Source: Porphyromonadaceae bacterium CG2_30_38_12 | GTDB taxonomy: Bacteria > Bacteroidota > Bacteroidia > Bacteroidales > Paludibacteraceae | NCBI GenBank assembly: GCA_001873635.1 | Contig: MNZK01000033.1 | Coordinates: 1 to 47,374 of the forward strand | DNA length: 47,374 nucleotides | Direction of reading: 5' to 3' | Part shown: positions 17,763 to 25,871 of the stretch, in pieces | Position numbering within the stretch: position 1 is the first letter of the stretch | Layout of the letters: each line of letters opens with the position of its first letter | Position numbers and translations under genes: made by a program | Notes under the pieces: generated by a model | Seen by the model: the letters and a program-made list of their open reading frames with translations, nothing else | Told to the model about the DNA's origin: nothing | The model's database searches: none

Positions 17763-18782
17763 CTATTTGCTATTTTTCTTGTAGTACTTAATCATTTTTG
17801 GAATAACATCTTCTACATTGCCTGTGATAACGTAATCGGCAATGCTGTTGATAGGTGCTTTGGGGTCGTTGTTGATAGCTATAATCATAGCGCTCTCTTG
17901 CATTCCTGCAATGTGTTGTATTTGTCCCGAAATACCACAAGCAATATACAATTTAGGACGTACGGTGGTTCCAGTCTGTCCTATTTGTCGTTCATGATCT
18001 GTAAAACCAGCATCTACGGCAGCGCGTGAAGCACCAACCTCGGCACCCAAGGTATCGGCAAGGTCAAAAAGTAAATGAAAGTTTTCGGCACTTCCCACAC
18101 CGTAACCTCCCGAAACGATAATAGGTGAATTTTTTATGTTTAGTTTCGATTTTTCGATATGACGTTCAATAACTTCCACAACAAAATCAGTATCTGCAAC
18201 ATATTTCGCCAGGTCTAATTTTTTGGTTTTTCCAACATATTTGGGGTCTCTGATTTCTTTTTTCATAACGCCTTCGCGTACAGTTGCCATTTGAGGCCGA
18301 CAATCGGGATTAACAATGGTAGCAACAATATTACCCCCAAATGCAGGGCGAATTTGGTACAAAAGATGTTCGTATGTTTTGCCTGCTTTTTTATCTTCGT
18401 AAGTACCAATTTCGAGCGAAGTACAATCAGCCGTTAAGCCACTAAACAACGCTGAAGAAACACGAGGTCCCAAATCGCGCCCAATGGAAGTAGCACCCAT
18501 AAGGGCAATTTGAGGTTTTTCTTCTTTAAACAAACTTACCAACAGCGCAGTGTGCGGCATGGTTGTGTAGGGGAACATTCGTTTGTCGTCAGCTACATAG
18601 AGGGTATCCACACCATATTGAAAAACCTGCGATCCTACGCTGTCCAATTTATACCCGGCTGCCACAGCTTCGAGTTTGCAATTCAATTCGTCAGCAAGCG
18701 TTCGCCCTTTGGTAAGAAGTTCCAAACTAACATCACCAACAATGCTGTCCTCAATTTCAAGATATACAATAATATTATTCAT
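17763..18782 (-). CDS. etfA: Electron transfer flavoprotein, alpha subunit
   Basis: EtfA binds FAD and forms a heterodimer with EtfB, shuttling electrons between dehydrogenases and the respiratory chain. The FAD-binding C-terminal domain is visible: VSGGYGVGSAENF, the GASRAAVDAGFTDHERQIGQTG segment and LYIACGISGQIQHIAGM. The 339-residue length is normal. It is the middle gene of etfB-etfA-dehydrogenase, two bases before the dehydrogenase and about 50 bases after etfB. Confidence 0.96.
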   Translation of the reverse strand: MNNIIVYLEIEDSIVGDVSLELLTKGRTLADELNCKLEAVAAGYKLDSVGSQVFQYGVDTLYVADDKRMFPYTTMPHTALLVSLFKEEKPQIALMGATSIGRDLGPRVSSALFSGLTADCTSLEIGTYEDKKAGKTYEHLLYQIRPAFGGNIVATIVNPDCRPQMATVREGVMKKEIRDPKYVGKTKKLDLAKYVADTDFVVEVIERHIEKSKLNIKNSPIIVSGGYGVGSAENFHLLFDLADTLGAEVGASRAAVDAGFTDHERQIGQTGTTVRPKLYIACGISGQIQHIAGMQESAMIIAINNDPKAPINSIADYVITGNVEDVIPKMIKYYKKNSK

Positions 18783-18833
18783 GCTCTATATAAAGGAATT
18801 TTAGTTACAAATTACTTGTTTACAAATTATTTT

Positions 18834-19706
18834 TCAACCAATGGTATGGTTTGTAATGAGTTCTTTCATTAAACTTTCTATTTCAAAGTCGGAACCCGTA
18901 AGTCGTTTACTCTCTTTGGCAGTAAAAACTACATTTTCAATCTGTTTAACTTTGGTGGGAGAACCCGAAAGTCCAAGCCATTGCGGGTCGTGCTCAATTT
19001 GGCTCACGCCCCATTCTTCAATGTTCAAATAAGGATGACTTGTATATAAATCAGTGTAATCAGAACCCGACTCCTGTTTTTCGGTGAGTGTTGCGGCATG
19101 TTTATATTTCATAGTAAGCTTTGCATGGCGTGGACGACAATCAGGAGCCGTACCATTCACAGTAATAAGCATTGGTAATGGTCCTTTTACAACTTCAACG
19201 CCACGTTCGAGGCGCCTTTTCACGGTAATTTCAGAGCTGTTACAATCCAAAATTTCTTCGGTGTAAGTAATTTGAGGCAAACCTAATTTTTCGGCAACCT
19301 GCGGCCCTACTTGTGCCGTGTCGCCATCAATAGCTTGCCTACCACAAACAATAACATCTACTTTTCCTAAGCGACGGATGGCACATGCCAGGGCGTAAGA
19401 AGTGGCTAAAGTATCGGAACCGGCAAACTCTCTACCACTAAGCAGGTATCCGCCATCGGCACCACGATACATGCTTTCGCGAATAATTTCGGCTGCGCGT
19501 GCAGGTCCCATTGTAAGCACGTGAACTGATGCTCCTTCAATTTTTGATTTTAATCGTAATGCTTGTTCCAAAGCATTTAAGTCTTCGGGATTGTAAATGG
19601 CTGCAAGTGCGGCACGATTTACTGTTCCATCCGCTTTCATGGCATCTTTCCCTACATTGCGCGTGTCAGGAACCTGCTTAGCAAGAACTAAAATTTTAAA
19701 ACTCAT
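18834..19706 (-). CDS. etfB: Electron transfer flavoprotein, beta subunit
   Basis: EtfB is the partner subunit of EtfA. The 290-residue protein carries the N-terminal LVLAKQVPDTRNVGKD segment, the AMP/FAD-handling stretch VICGRQAIDGDTAQVGPQVAEKLG and the family's conserved late segment with RRLERGVEVVKGPLP. The long C-terminal arm that embraces EtfA is present. It is the first gene of the operon, preceded by a long leader with a palindrome, a hairpin and a promoter element at 19820-19827. Confidence 0.96.
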   Translation of the reverse strand: MSFKILVLAKQVPDTRNVGKDAMKADGTVNRAALAAIYNPEDLNALEQALRLKSKIEGASVHVLTMGPARAAEIIRESMYRGADGGYLLSGREFAGSDTLATSYALACAIRRLGKVDVIVCGRQAIDGDTAQVGPQVAEKLGLPQITYTEEILDCNSSEITVKRRLERGVEVVKGPLPMLITVNGTAPDCRPRHAKLTMKYKHAATLTEKQESGSDYTDLYTSHPYLNIEEWGVSQIEHDPQWLGLSGSPTKVKQIENVVFTAKESKRLTGSDFEIESLMKELITNHTIG

Positions 19707-19734
19707 TTTGTGTGATATTTTGGGTTAATAATAA

Positions 19735-19799
19735 ATTTAAGCTTAAATAAAAAAAACACCATAAAAAATGAACTTTATAAACTATATTGTTGTTTATGG
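19735..19799 (-). promoter_or_regulatory. Leader of etfB with palindrome and weak attenuator-like hairpin
   Basis: The transcript leader of about 105 bases contains a perfect 14-bp palindrome, ATTTAAGCTTAAAT (19735-19748). Upstream of it, CCATAAA/TTTATGG arms (19793-19799 and 19759-19765) are followed on the minus strand by TGTTTTTTTT. The hairpin is AT-rich with a long loop, so attenuation is only a possibility. Confidence 0.35.
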
Positions 19800-19819
19800 G
19801 GCTTTTTTTTGGTGACACG

Positions 19820-19827
19820 CAAAAATA
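19820..19827 (-). promoter_or_regulatory. -7 element of the etfB-etfA-dehydrogenase operon
   Basis: TATTTTTG on the minus strand fits TAnnTTTG; TTGC near 19847-19850 is a possible -33 box. It lies about 114 bases before the etfB ATG. Confidence 0.55.
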
Positions 19828-19916
19828 GCAGTTTTAAATGAACCTGCAAGCACTCAAATAAAAATATTCTGATAGAAGAAAAAAAATGAAGAAAAAAATG
19901 AAGAAAATTATCTCCT

Positions 19917-19957
19917 AAAAAAATTAAGCGTGAAACTTTTCACAAAGTCTCACGCTT
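19917..19957 (-). terminator. Intrinsic terminator, minus strand, far downstream of the PAP2 gene
   Basis: Stem of 8 pairs (AAGCGTGA 19926-19933 with TCACGCTT 19950-19957), one mismatch, 5 more pairs and a TCAC tetraloop. On the minus strand a run of seven T follows after two bases. It stands almost 300 bases after the PAP2 stop. The intervening 19958-20209 has no ORF that I can support, so it may end a long 3' UTR or a separate small RNA. Confidence 0.7.
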
Positions 19958-20210
19958 GTATAGGTATTAGTTTTTTAAGGTATAAAAAAGATTGTGTTGT
20001 TTAGTTAACGGTGGCAAAGAAACAGTCTTTTTGTTAGTGCTACAACCTCAAAAATATGTTTTACAACCTGATTTTATACATAAAATGATTTCCAAAGGAC
20101 TTGTACGGCATTCCAATACGGATTAAAATACTGAAAATCATAATTTTATATTTATTGTGTGTGAAATACTAATTAAAATTAAACTTCCGATATTTTTTTT
20201 TGAATTGACA

Positions 20211-20254
20211 AAAAGAAAGGTATTTAACTAAAATTCAAAAAAAACCTTTCCTTT
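20211..20254 (-). terminator. Possible terminator overlapping the PAP2 stop codon
   Basis: ACCTTTCCTTT (20244-20254) and AAAAGAAAGGT (20211-20221) can pair over seven bases plus three beyond a mismatch, followed on the minus strand by TTTT-rich sequence. Weaker than the hairpin at 19917-19957. Confidence 0.4.
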
Positions 20255-20888
20255 AGCGGTAAACTTTTAAAGCAAGTAGCTTCTTGTTTTCATTTTTTCG
20301 CCAAAACCAGTCATTCACTTTGTAGCTAACCCAAGCACTTGCGGTGCCCAGCACAGCCCCAGCTAACACATCCGAAGGATAATGCACCCCCAGATTCATA
20401 CGCGAATAACCCACACTGCAAGCCCATAGGTAACTCGGGACTATCACGTACCATTTGGGATACTTGATAATCAGCGAGGTAGCGGTAGCAAAAGCCAGTG
20501 AGGTGTGTCCCGAAGGCATCGATTGGTGGTAAAGTGCCTGATAAGCAAGTATTTCATCGGGGTAGGTAAATGGAGGTCTATCGCGGTTTATAATGTGCTT
20601 AAGCGAATACGTTAAAACTCCATCAACCCCAATTGCAGCAGTGCAATAAATAGCATTTTTGAGCAATTTATCGTCGTGCTTGAAGAGTGCCACAACAGCC
20701 ATTGTTGCAGGCGTAGAAAATGCAACGAAAGTGGTCGTATTTGAAATTGCAAGTGAGAAATTAACAGTCTGCGAAATGCCATTTATATCTTTAAGAATTT
20801 TTAAATCAATATTTTGAGCATATATTTGCATCATTAGGGCTTTTATTATACTTAAAAGCAAAATAATTGTCGTAAATTTGTACTTCAT
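20253..20888 (-). CDS. PAP2-superfamily membrane phosphatase
   Basis: The three motifs of lipid phosphatases are present: K97-x6-R104-P105, PSGH (125-128) and S162-R163-x5-H169-x3-D. The N-terminal hydrophobic segment and several later helices place it in the inner membrane with the active site probably facing the periplasm. Candidate substrates are phosphatidic acid, undecaprenyl pyrophosphate or lipid A; the sequence does not decide. The gene is single, divergent from cysE, and has its own promoter element. A second PAP2 protein is encoded at 32317. Confidence 0.9.
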   Translation of the reverse strand: MKYKFTTIILLLSIIKALMMQIYAQNIDLKILKDINGISQTVNFSLAISNTTTFVAFSTPATMAVVALFKHDDKLLKNAIYCTAAIGVDGVLTYSLKHIINRDRPPFTYPDEILAYQALYHQSMPSGHTSLAFATATSLIIKYPKWYVIVPSYLWACSVGYSRMNLGVHYPSDVLAGAVLGTASAWVSYKVNDWFWRKNENKKLLALKVYR

Positions 20889-20903
20889 TTTTTAAATTTT
20901 GGG

Positions 20904-20911
20904 CAAAGATA
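20904..20911 (-). promoter_or_regulatory. -7 element upstream of the PAP2 gene
   Basis: TATCTTTG on the minus strand, 15 bases before the ATG at 20888, an unusually short leader. Confidence 0.55.
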
Positions 20912-20963
20912 GTACTTTCATCATTAAAATCGAAATGAAATTGACAATTAATTAGTAGCAGTA

Positions 20964-21836
20964 ATGAATAAGAAACTTTTAGAAACAGTAAAGCAATTAT
21001 CAGATATTGAGGATTTTAAAGATGTTTGCCACCAGCAAAATGAGTTTACATCCATGCCTTCAATAGACGTTTTAGGCGAAATAGTTACCTTAACACGCTC
21101 CATCCTCTTTCCCGGATATTATGGAAATGCTGCTGTAAATTCTAAAAGTATGCTTTATCACATCGGCGTTAACGTAGATAAATTGCTGGTGCTACTTTCT
21201 ACGCAAATTAAGGCGGGATTAGTTTTCGAAAAAAACACACAAGATTTACCCTGTAACGATTTTGATACCTGTTCCCGAGAAATAGCACGCAAATTTATCA
21301 TGCAATTACCTATTATTCGTCAGAAGTTGCATACCGATGTGGTAGCAGCTTTCAATGGAGATCCTGCTGCCAAAAGTTTCGGTGAAGTCATTTTTTGTTA
21401 TCCAGGCTTGCGAGCCATTACCAATTACCGCATTGCCCATGCACTTTTAAAGCTCGAAGTGCCGCTTATTCCTCGTATTATCAGCGAAATAGCACATTCT
21501 GAAACGGGTATTGACATTCATCCGGGAGCAACCATAGGTGAGTATTTTACCATAGATCACGGCACAGGTGTGGTAATTGGAGAAACAGCCATATTAGGGA
21601 ATAATGTAAAAATGTATCAAGGCGTAACTTTGGGAGCCAAAAGTTTTGAACTCGATGTAAACGGCAATCCCATTAAGGGCATTCAAAGGCATCCTCGTAT
21701 TGGAAACAATGTGATAATCTATTCTAATTCGACTATTTTAGGAACTATCATGGTGGGTGATGGCGCTATCATAGGTGGAAATATATGGGTAGATAAAGAT
21801 GTTGCTCCTGGTTCGAAAATCGTGCAAAGGTATTAA
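20964..21836 (+). CDS. cysE: Serine O-acetyltransferase
   Basis: Serine acetyltransferase makes O-acetylserine, the precursor of cysteine. The 290-residue protein has an N-terminal helical domain and a C-terminal left-handed beta-helix with hexapeptide repeats: IDIHPGATIGEYFTIDHGTG carrying the catalytic Asp-His pair, then VVIGETAILGNNVKMYQGVTLGA. The C-terminal end (VDKDVAPGSKIVQRY) is short and lacks the Ile-terminated tail that binds cysteine synthase in enterobacteria. This matches the longer EpsC-like branch common in Bacteroidota. No cysK is adjacent. HU-type genes follow 53 bases later in the same direction. Confidence 0.93.
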   Translation: MNKKLLETVKQLSDIEDFKDVCHQQNEFTSMPSIDVLGEIVTLTRSILFPGYYGNAAVNSKSMLYHIGVNVDKLLVLLSTQIKAGLVFEKNTQDLPCNDFDTCSREIARKFIMQLPIIRQKLHTDVVAAFNGDPAAKSFGEVIFCYPGLRAITNYRIAHALLKLEVPLIPRIISEIAHSETGIDIHPGATIGEYFTIDHGTGVVIGETAILGNNVKMYQGVTLGAKSFELDVNGNPIKGIQRHPRIGNNVIIYSNSTILGTIMVGDGAIIGGNIWVDKDVAPGSKIVQRY

Positions 21837-21889
21837 AAACAACATGAATAAGCTACGCGCAAAATGATATTGAAAACTGTTAATCGACA

Positions 21890-22174
21890 ATGAATACAAA
21901 GGAATTAATTTCAAATTTGAGTGTACGATGTGGGCTTTCCAAAACAGATGCCGAGCAATTGTTAGAGACAACGATCCTCACTTTGAGTGAACTGCTTAAA
22001 GCGGGCAAAAGTGTTAGCATTTTGGGCTTTGGAAATTTAGAAGTACGCAAAAAAGAAGAAAGACTTTCGGTGCATCCTGCCACTCAGGTTCGTACGCTGA
22101 TTCCACCCAAATTAGTTGTTAATTTCAAGCAAAGCACAAAATTAAAAGACAAATTAAAATATGTAAAATTATGA
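21890..22174 (+). CDS. HU/IHF-family DNA-binding protein
   Basis: HU-fold proteins bend and compact DNA. The 94 residues begin with the helical dimerisation segment (MNTKELISNLSVRCGLSKTDAEQL) and contain the GFGNLEVRKKEERLSVHPAT beta-arm region, with a less conserved 'P' tip than canonical HU. The 3' end overlaps the start of the next gene by four bases (ATGA), so the two HU-fold proteins are translationally coupled and may form a heterodimer; the pairing is inference. Confidence 0.92.
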   Translation: MNTKELISNLSVRCGLSKTDAEQLLETTILTLSELLKAGKSVSILGFGNLEVRKKEERLSVHPATQVRTLIPPKLVVNFKQSTKLKDKLKYVKL

Positions 22175-23766
22175 GCAAAGATAAAGTTTCATCGCACGAA
22201 ATGGTTGAAATGGTTGCCGCTAAATTGTCGGTAAACAAAAGCGTAGCCGAAGAATTTCTCAAGTCGCTATTTGCTGAAATTGAACAGAATTTATTAAATG
22301 GTGAACCTGTAAAAATAAAAGATTTAGGTACTTTCAAATTGCAATGGAATGAGCCTCGTAAAAGCGTGAATGTACAAACGGGTGAAGTTTTCACTATAGA
22401 AGGATACAATAAAGTGGTTTTCATTCCAGAGGCTGATTTAAAACAACAAGTAAATGAGCCATTTGCACATTTAGAAGCCATTACATTGGAACAAAACACG
22501 ATTCCAGTAACCGAAATTGAACCTGAAAATCCCGAAAAATTAGACTCGTTGCGTAACATAACCGAGCAAGCCACGGAAATAAAAGATATTTTGTTGGAAA
22601 TTAAAGCATTATCACGACAACATGAAAACAGCCAAAGCGAGCATACGACAATCGAAACGAACAACGAAATAGAAATTGAATTGCCAAAACCTGATACAGA
22701 ACTGGAATCGGAACCAGCAATAGAACCAAATACAGATACAAATCTCATTACTGAACAAACTCAAGCCCCCCTACAGATTCCCGACTACGATTTAATTCTG
22801 TTAGACGAAGAAGCGGACGTGCAAGGTGAAACAACAGAAAAACAGGTAACAATATTGGCAGAAAAGGAACCGGAGTTTGCAACTCAATTAGTGCCTGAGC
22901 CAACCGAGCCAACTTCTATCGAGCCTGAAATAGAGGATATACCTGAGACTGCCCCTGTAATGGAACCACAGATGGAACCACAGCTGGAGTATGAAAAATA
23001 TAAAGAGCCTGAAATTGAGCCTAAAATTGAAAATCAACCAATTACAGAACCTGATTATGATTCAAATACGAATTCCATCAATGACAATTCTTCTAACACG
23101 GGGCATCCTATGTTAGAAAACAAAAAAACAAAGAAACATAAAAAAGGAAAATTCTGGCTTGTATTATTTATAATTATTATCGTTTTAAGCGGTGCATGGT
23201 CGGCGGTATATTTTTCATCATCTTGTGTACAGTGTTGGTTTCAATACACGGTAATGTCCGAAGAAAACAAGCAGCGTGTTTCTGAAATTGAATTACAAGT
23301 TGGTAGCTGGTTTCAAAACATTTTCAGTAAGGAAAAGCCTGCTGCAAAAATCGTTGCACCCAAAACAACTGCATTGGCTCCAGTAGTAAAAGTTGCCAAT
23401 GACTCGATTGCAGCCGACAGCACAACAACACCCAATAGCGAAAATGCACAAACGGTTATTAACGAAAAAGCTGATGCGCTGCAAAAAATATTTGATAAAC
23501 CAAGAGAATACACCAAATTTATTGGTTCGGAACAAGTAAAGGAAGGTACTCGCTTGATGAATATCTCACTTAAATACTACAAGCACAAAGATTTCTGGAT
23601 TTATATATACGAAGCTAACGGCGAAACTATTGTACATCCCGACAGATTGAAGGCGGGTTCAATCATTCAAATTCCACAGGTGGATGCTCGATTGATAAAC
23701 CCACGCGACCCTCGTTGTATAAAATACGCCAAAGAGCTCCAAAAAATTTACATCGGAAAAGAATAA
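22171..23766 (+). CDS. Membrane-anchored HU-domain protein with C-terminal LysM-like domain
   Basis: The 531 residues join three parts. Residues 1-95 are an HU/IHF fold (KDLGTFKLQWNEPRKSVNVQTG and the following strand). Residues 100-315 are a low-complexity Glu/Pro/Thr linker. A lysine-rich patch precedes one transmembrane helix at about 326-348. The distal part carries a LysM-like segment at about 447-503 (EGTRLMNISLKYY to LKAGSIIQIP). The positive-inside rule places the HU domain in the cytoplasm and the LysM part in the periplasm, so the protein could link the nucleoid to peptidoglycan. This topology is inferred. It overlaps the preceding HU gene by ATGA and ends in a terminator. Confidence 0.85.
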   Translation: MSKDKVSSHEMVEMVAAKLSVNKSVAEEFLKSLFAEIEQNLLNGEPVKIKDLGTFKLQWNEPRKSVNVQTGEVFTIEGYNKVVFIPEADLKQQVNEPFAHLEAITLEQNTIPVTEIEPENPEKLDSLRNITEQATEIKDILLEIKALSRQHENSQSEHTTIETNNEIEIELPKPDTELESEPAIEPNTDTNLITEQTQAPLQIPDYDLILLDEEADVQGETTEKQVTILAEKEPEFATQLVPEPTEPTSIEPEIEDIPETAPVMEPQMEPQLEYEKYKEPEIEPKIENQPITEPDYDSNTNSINDNSSNTGHPMLENKKTKKHKKGKFWLVLFIIIIVLSGAWSAVYFSSSCVQCWFQYTVMSEENKQRVSEIELQVGSWFQNIFSKEKPAAKIVAPKTTALAPVVKVANDSIAADSTTTPNSENAQTVINEKADALQKIFDKPREYTKFIGSEQVKEGTRLMNISLKYYKHKDFWIYIYEANGETIVHPDRLKAGSIIQIPQVDARLINPRDPRCIKYAKELQKIYIGKE

Positions 23767-23785
23767 ACACACAGAATTACCGCTG

Positions 23786-23823
23786 AAAGTCCTGTTTTTT
23801 TATAACTCAGGACTTTTTTTTGT
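23786..23823 (+). terminator. Intrinsic terminator after the HU operon
   Basis: AAAGTCCTG (23786-23794) and CAGGACTTT (23808-23816) form a nine-base stem around a 13-base loop, followed by a run of T. Confidence 0.9.
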
Positions 23824-23937
23824 GTTCAGTTATCTTAAAAAAAGACCTAAAATGCCTTGTAATAAGGGACTATGTATTAATAATCTAAATTCAGGTTAAT
23901 AGTTATTAAATCAGAATTTTAACACATCATTTAATTG

Positions 23938-23945
23938 TATTTTTG
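23938..23945 (+). promoter_or_regulatory. -7 element of the moxR-bat operon
   Basis: TATTTTTG, a full match to TAnnTTTG, 38 bases before the moxR ATG. With the terminator at 23786-23823 it defines the 5' border of the operon. Confidence 0.6.
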
Positions 23946-23982
23946 CTAACCAAATTAAAAATAGAAAATTAAAATACTCACT

Positions 23983-24978
23983 ATGGATCAAATGGTTGAT
24001 ATTAGAGAACTTAACGAACGCATTGAAAAGCAAAGCGCTTTTGTTGATGCCTTGGTTATGGGTATGGACAAAGTGATAGTTGGTCAGAAACATCTGATTG
24101 AATCGCTGCTTATTGGCTTATTGTCCGACGGTCATATTTTACTGGAGGGCGTACCCGGATTGGCTAAAACATTAGCTATCAAAACACTCTCCGATTTAAT
24201 AAAATGTGATTTCAGTCGTATTCAGTTCACCCCCGATTTGTTGCCAGCCGATGTGGTTGGAACCATGATTTACAGTCAGAAAAAAGAAGAATTTAGCATT
24301 AAAAAAGGACCAATTTTTTCAAATTTGGTGCTTGCCGATGAAATAAACCGTGCACCTGCAAAAGTACAAAGTGCACTGCTGGAAGCTATGCAAGAGCGTC
24401 AAGTTACTATTGGCGAAAACACCTACAAATTAGAAGAACCATTTTTGGTAATGGCTACTCAAAATCCGATAGAACAAGAAGGAACTTATCCACTTCCAGA
24501 AGCTCAGGTGGACCGTTTTATGCTCAAGGTAGTTATTAAATATCCCAAAAAAGAGGAAGAGAAGTTGATAATACGACAAAATCTGCTCAAGGAAAAACCT
24601 CACGTTGCTCCCATTTTAACACCTAAAGACATTATTGCAGCGCGTGATATAGTTAGACAAGTGTATATCGACGAAAAAATTGAGCGTTACATTGTTGATA
24701 TCGTTTTTGCTACACGCTTTCCGCAAGATTATGGTTTGGATAGCTTAACCGAAATGATTTCGTTTGGTGCCTCGCCACGTGCTTCTATCAATTTAGCGCT
24801 GGCATCTCGCGCTTATGCTTTTATCAAACGCCGCGGTTACGTTATTCCCGAAGATATTCGTGCAGTATGCTACGATGTGTTGCGCCACCGTATCGGATTG
24901 AGTTACGAGGCTGAGGCAAACAACATGACATCGGACGAAATAATTACTGAAATTTTGAACACCGTTGAAGTACCGTAA
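23983..24978 (+). CDS. moxR: MoxR-type AAA+ ATPase
   Basis: MoxR ATPases act as chaperones that mature or activate partner complexes, usually together with von Willebrand factor A proteins encoded next door. The 331-residue protein has Walker A GVPGLAKT (56-63), Walker B LVLADE (115-120) followed by INRAP, the sensor 1 region MATQNPIEQEGTYPLPEAQVDRF and a C-terminal lid. It is the first of eight or nine co-directional genes and is separated from the DUF58 gene by eight bases. Confidence 0.96.
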   Translation: MDQMVDIRELNERIEKQSAFVDALVMGMDKVIVGQKHLIESLLIGLLSDGHILLEGVPGLAKTLAIKTLSDLIKCDFSRIQFTPDLLPADVVGTMIYSQKKEEFSIKKGPIFSNLVLADEINRAPAKVQSALLEAMQERQVTIGENTYKLEEPFLVMATQNPIEQEGTYPLPEAQVDRFMLKVVIKYPKKEEEKLIIRQNLLKEKPHVAPILTPKDIIAARDIVRQVYIDEKIERYIVDIVFATRFPQDYGLDSLTEMISFGASPRASINLALASRAYAFIKRRGYVIPEDIRAVCYDVLRHRIGLSYEAEANNMTSDEIITEILNTVEVP

Positions 24979-24986
24979 TTTTCAAA

Positions 24987-25853
24987 GTGGAAACAAGTGA
25001 AATTTTAAAAAAAGTTCGCAAGATTGAGATTAAATCACGCGGTTTATCCAAAAATATCTTTGCGGGTGAATACCATTCGGCATTCAAGGGAAGAGGTATG
25101 ACTTTTGCCGAAGTGCGTGAATATCAATACGGCGACGATATCCGCTCTATCGACTGGAATGTTACTGCTCGCTTTAATCATCCCTACATCAAAGTGTTTG
25201 AAGAGGAACGCGAACTCACCGTAGTGTTGCTGGTAGATGTTTCGGGCAGCAAAGACTTTGGTACAGTAAAGCAAATGAAGCGTGATATTTTCACTGAAAT
25301 GGCTGCTACAATTGCTTTTTCAACCATTCAGAACAACGACAAAATTGGGGTAATATTTTTCTCCGATAAGATAGAAAAATTTATCCCTCCGAAGAAAGGC
25401 AAAAAGCATGTGCTCCATATTATTCGCGAGCTTATTGACTTTAAGCCACAAAGCAACTTAACCGATATTGGTGCTGCTCTACGCTATTTCACCAATGCAA
25501 TTAAAAAAAGCTCTACGGCTTTCATTATTTCCGATTTTTTTGATAGTAATTTTGAAAAAGAACTTACAATTGCCAATCGAAAGCACGACGTTGTAGCTTT
25601 GCAGGTTTACGACATACGTGAAACTGAGTTGCCCGATGTAGGACTTGTGAAACTAAAAGATGCTGAAACTGGTGAGCGCATCTGGGTTGATACCTCGGAT
25701 AAGCGCCTCCGCAAATCGTACAAACACAGCTGGGGCGAAAACCAACTTGCCTTGCAAAAAACTTTCACAAAATCAGGTGTCGATTTTGTGTCAATGACTA
25801 CTTCGGACGATTATGTGCGATCTCTGATGAAACTATTCAAAATGCGTGCATAG
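24987..25853 (+). CDS. DUF58 (vWA-like) protein
   Basis: DUF58 proteins are the usual soluble partners of MoxR ATPases. The segment YQYGDDIRSIDWNVTARF (47-64) is the family hallmark, and the following vWA-like fold has the metal-ion MIDAS residues D84-x-S86-x-S88 in VDVSGSKD. The chain of 288 residues starts at a GTG codon; no ATG is available nearby in frame. Metal-dependent protein binding by this domain is a family inference. Confidence 0.92.
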   Translation: METSEILKKVRKIEIKSRGLSKNIFAGEYHSAFKGRGMTFAEVREYQYGDDIRSIDWNVTARFNHPYIKVFEEERELTVVLLVDVSGSKDFGTVKQMKRDIFTEMAATIAFSTIQNNDKIGVIFFSDKIEKFIPPKKGKKHVLHIIRELIDFKPQSNLTDIGAALRYFTNAIKKSSTAFIISDFFDSNFEKELTIANRKHDVVALQVYDIRETELPDVGLVKLKDAETGERIWVDTSDKRLRKSYKHSWGENQLALQKTFTKSGVDFVSMTTSDDYVRSLMKLFKMRA

Positions 25854-25871
25854 CCTCATGAACTATAATTT

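Noticed and set aside
22125-22748. Long minus-strand ORF opposite the HU-domain membrane protein
   Set aside because: Serine-rich translation arising from the antisense of the repetitive Glu/Pro linker; no domain or start context.
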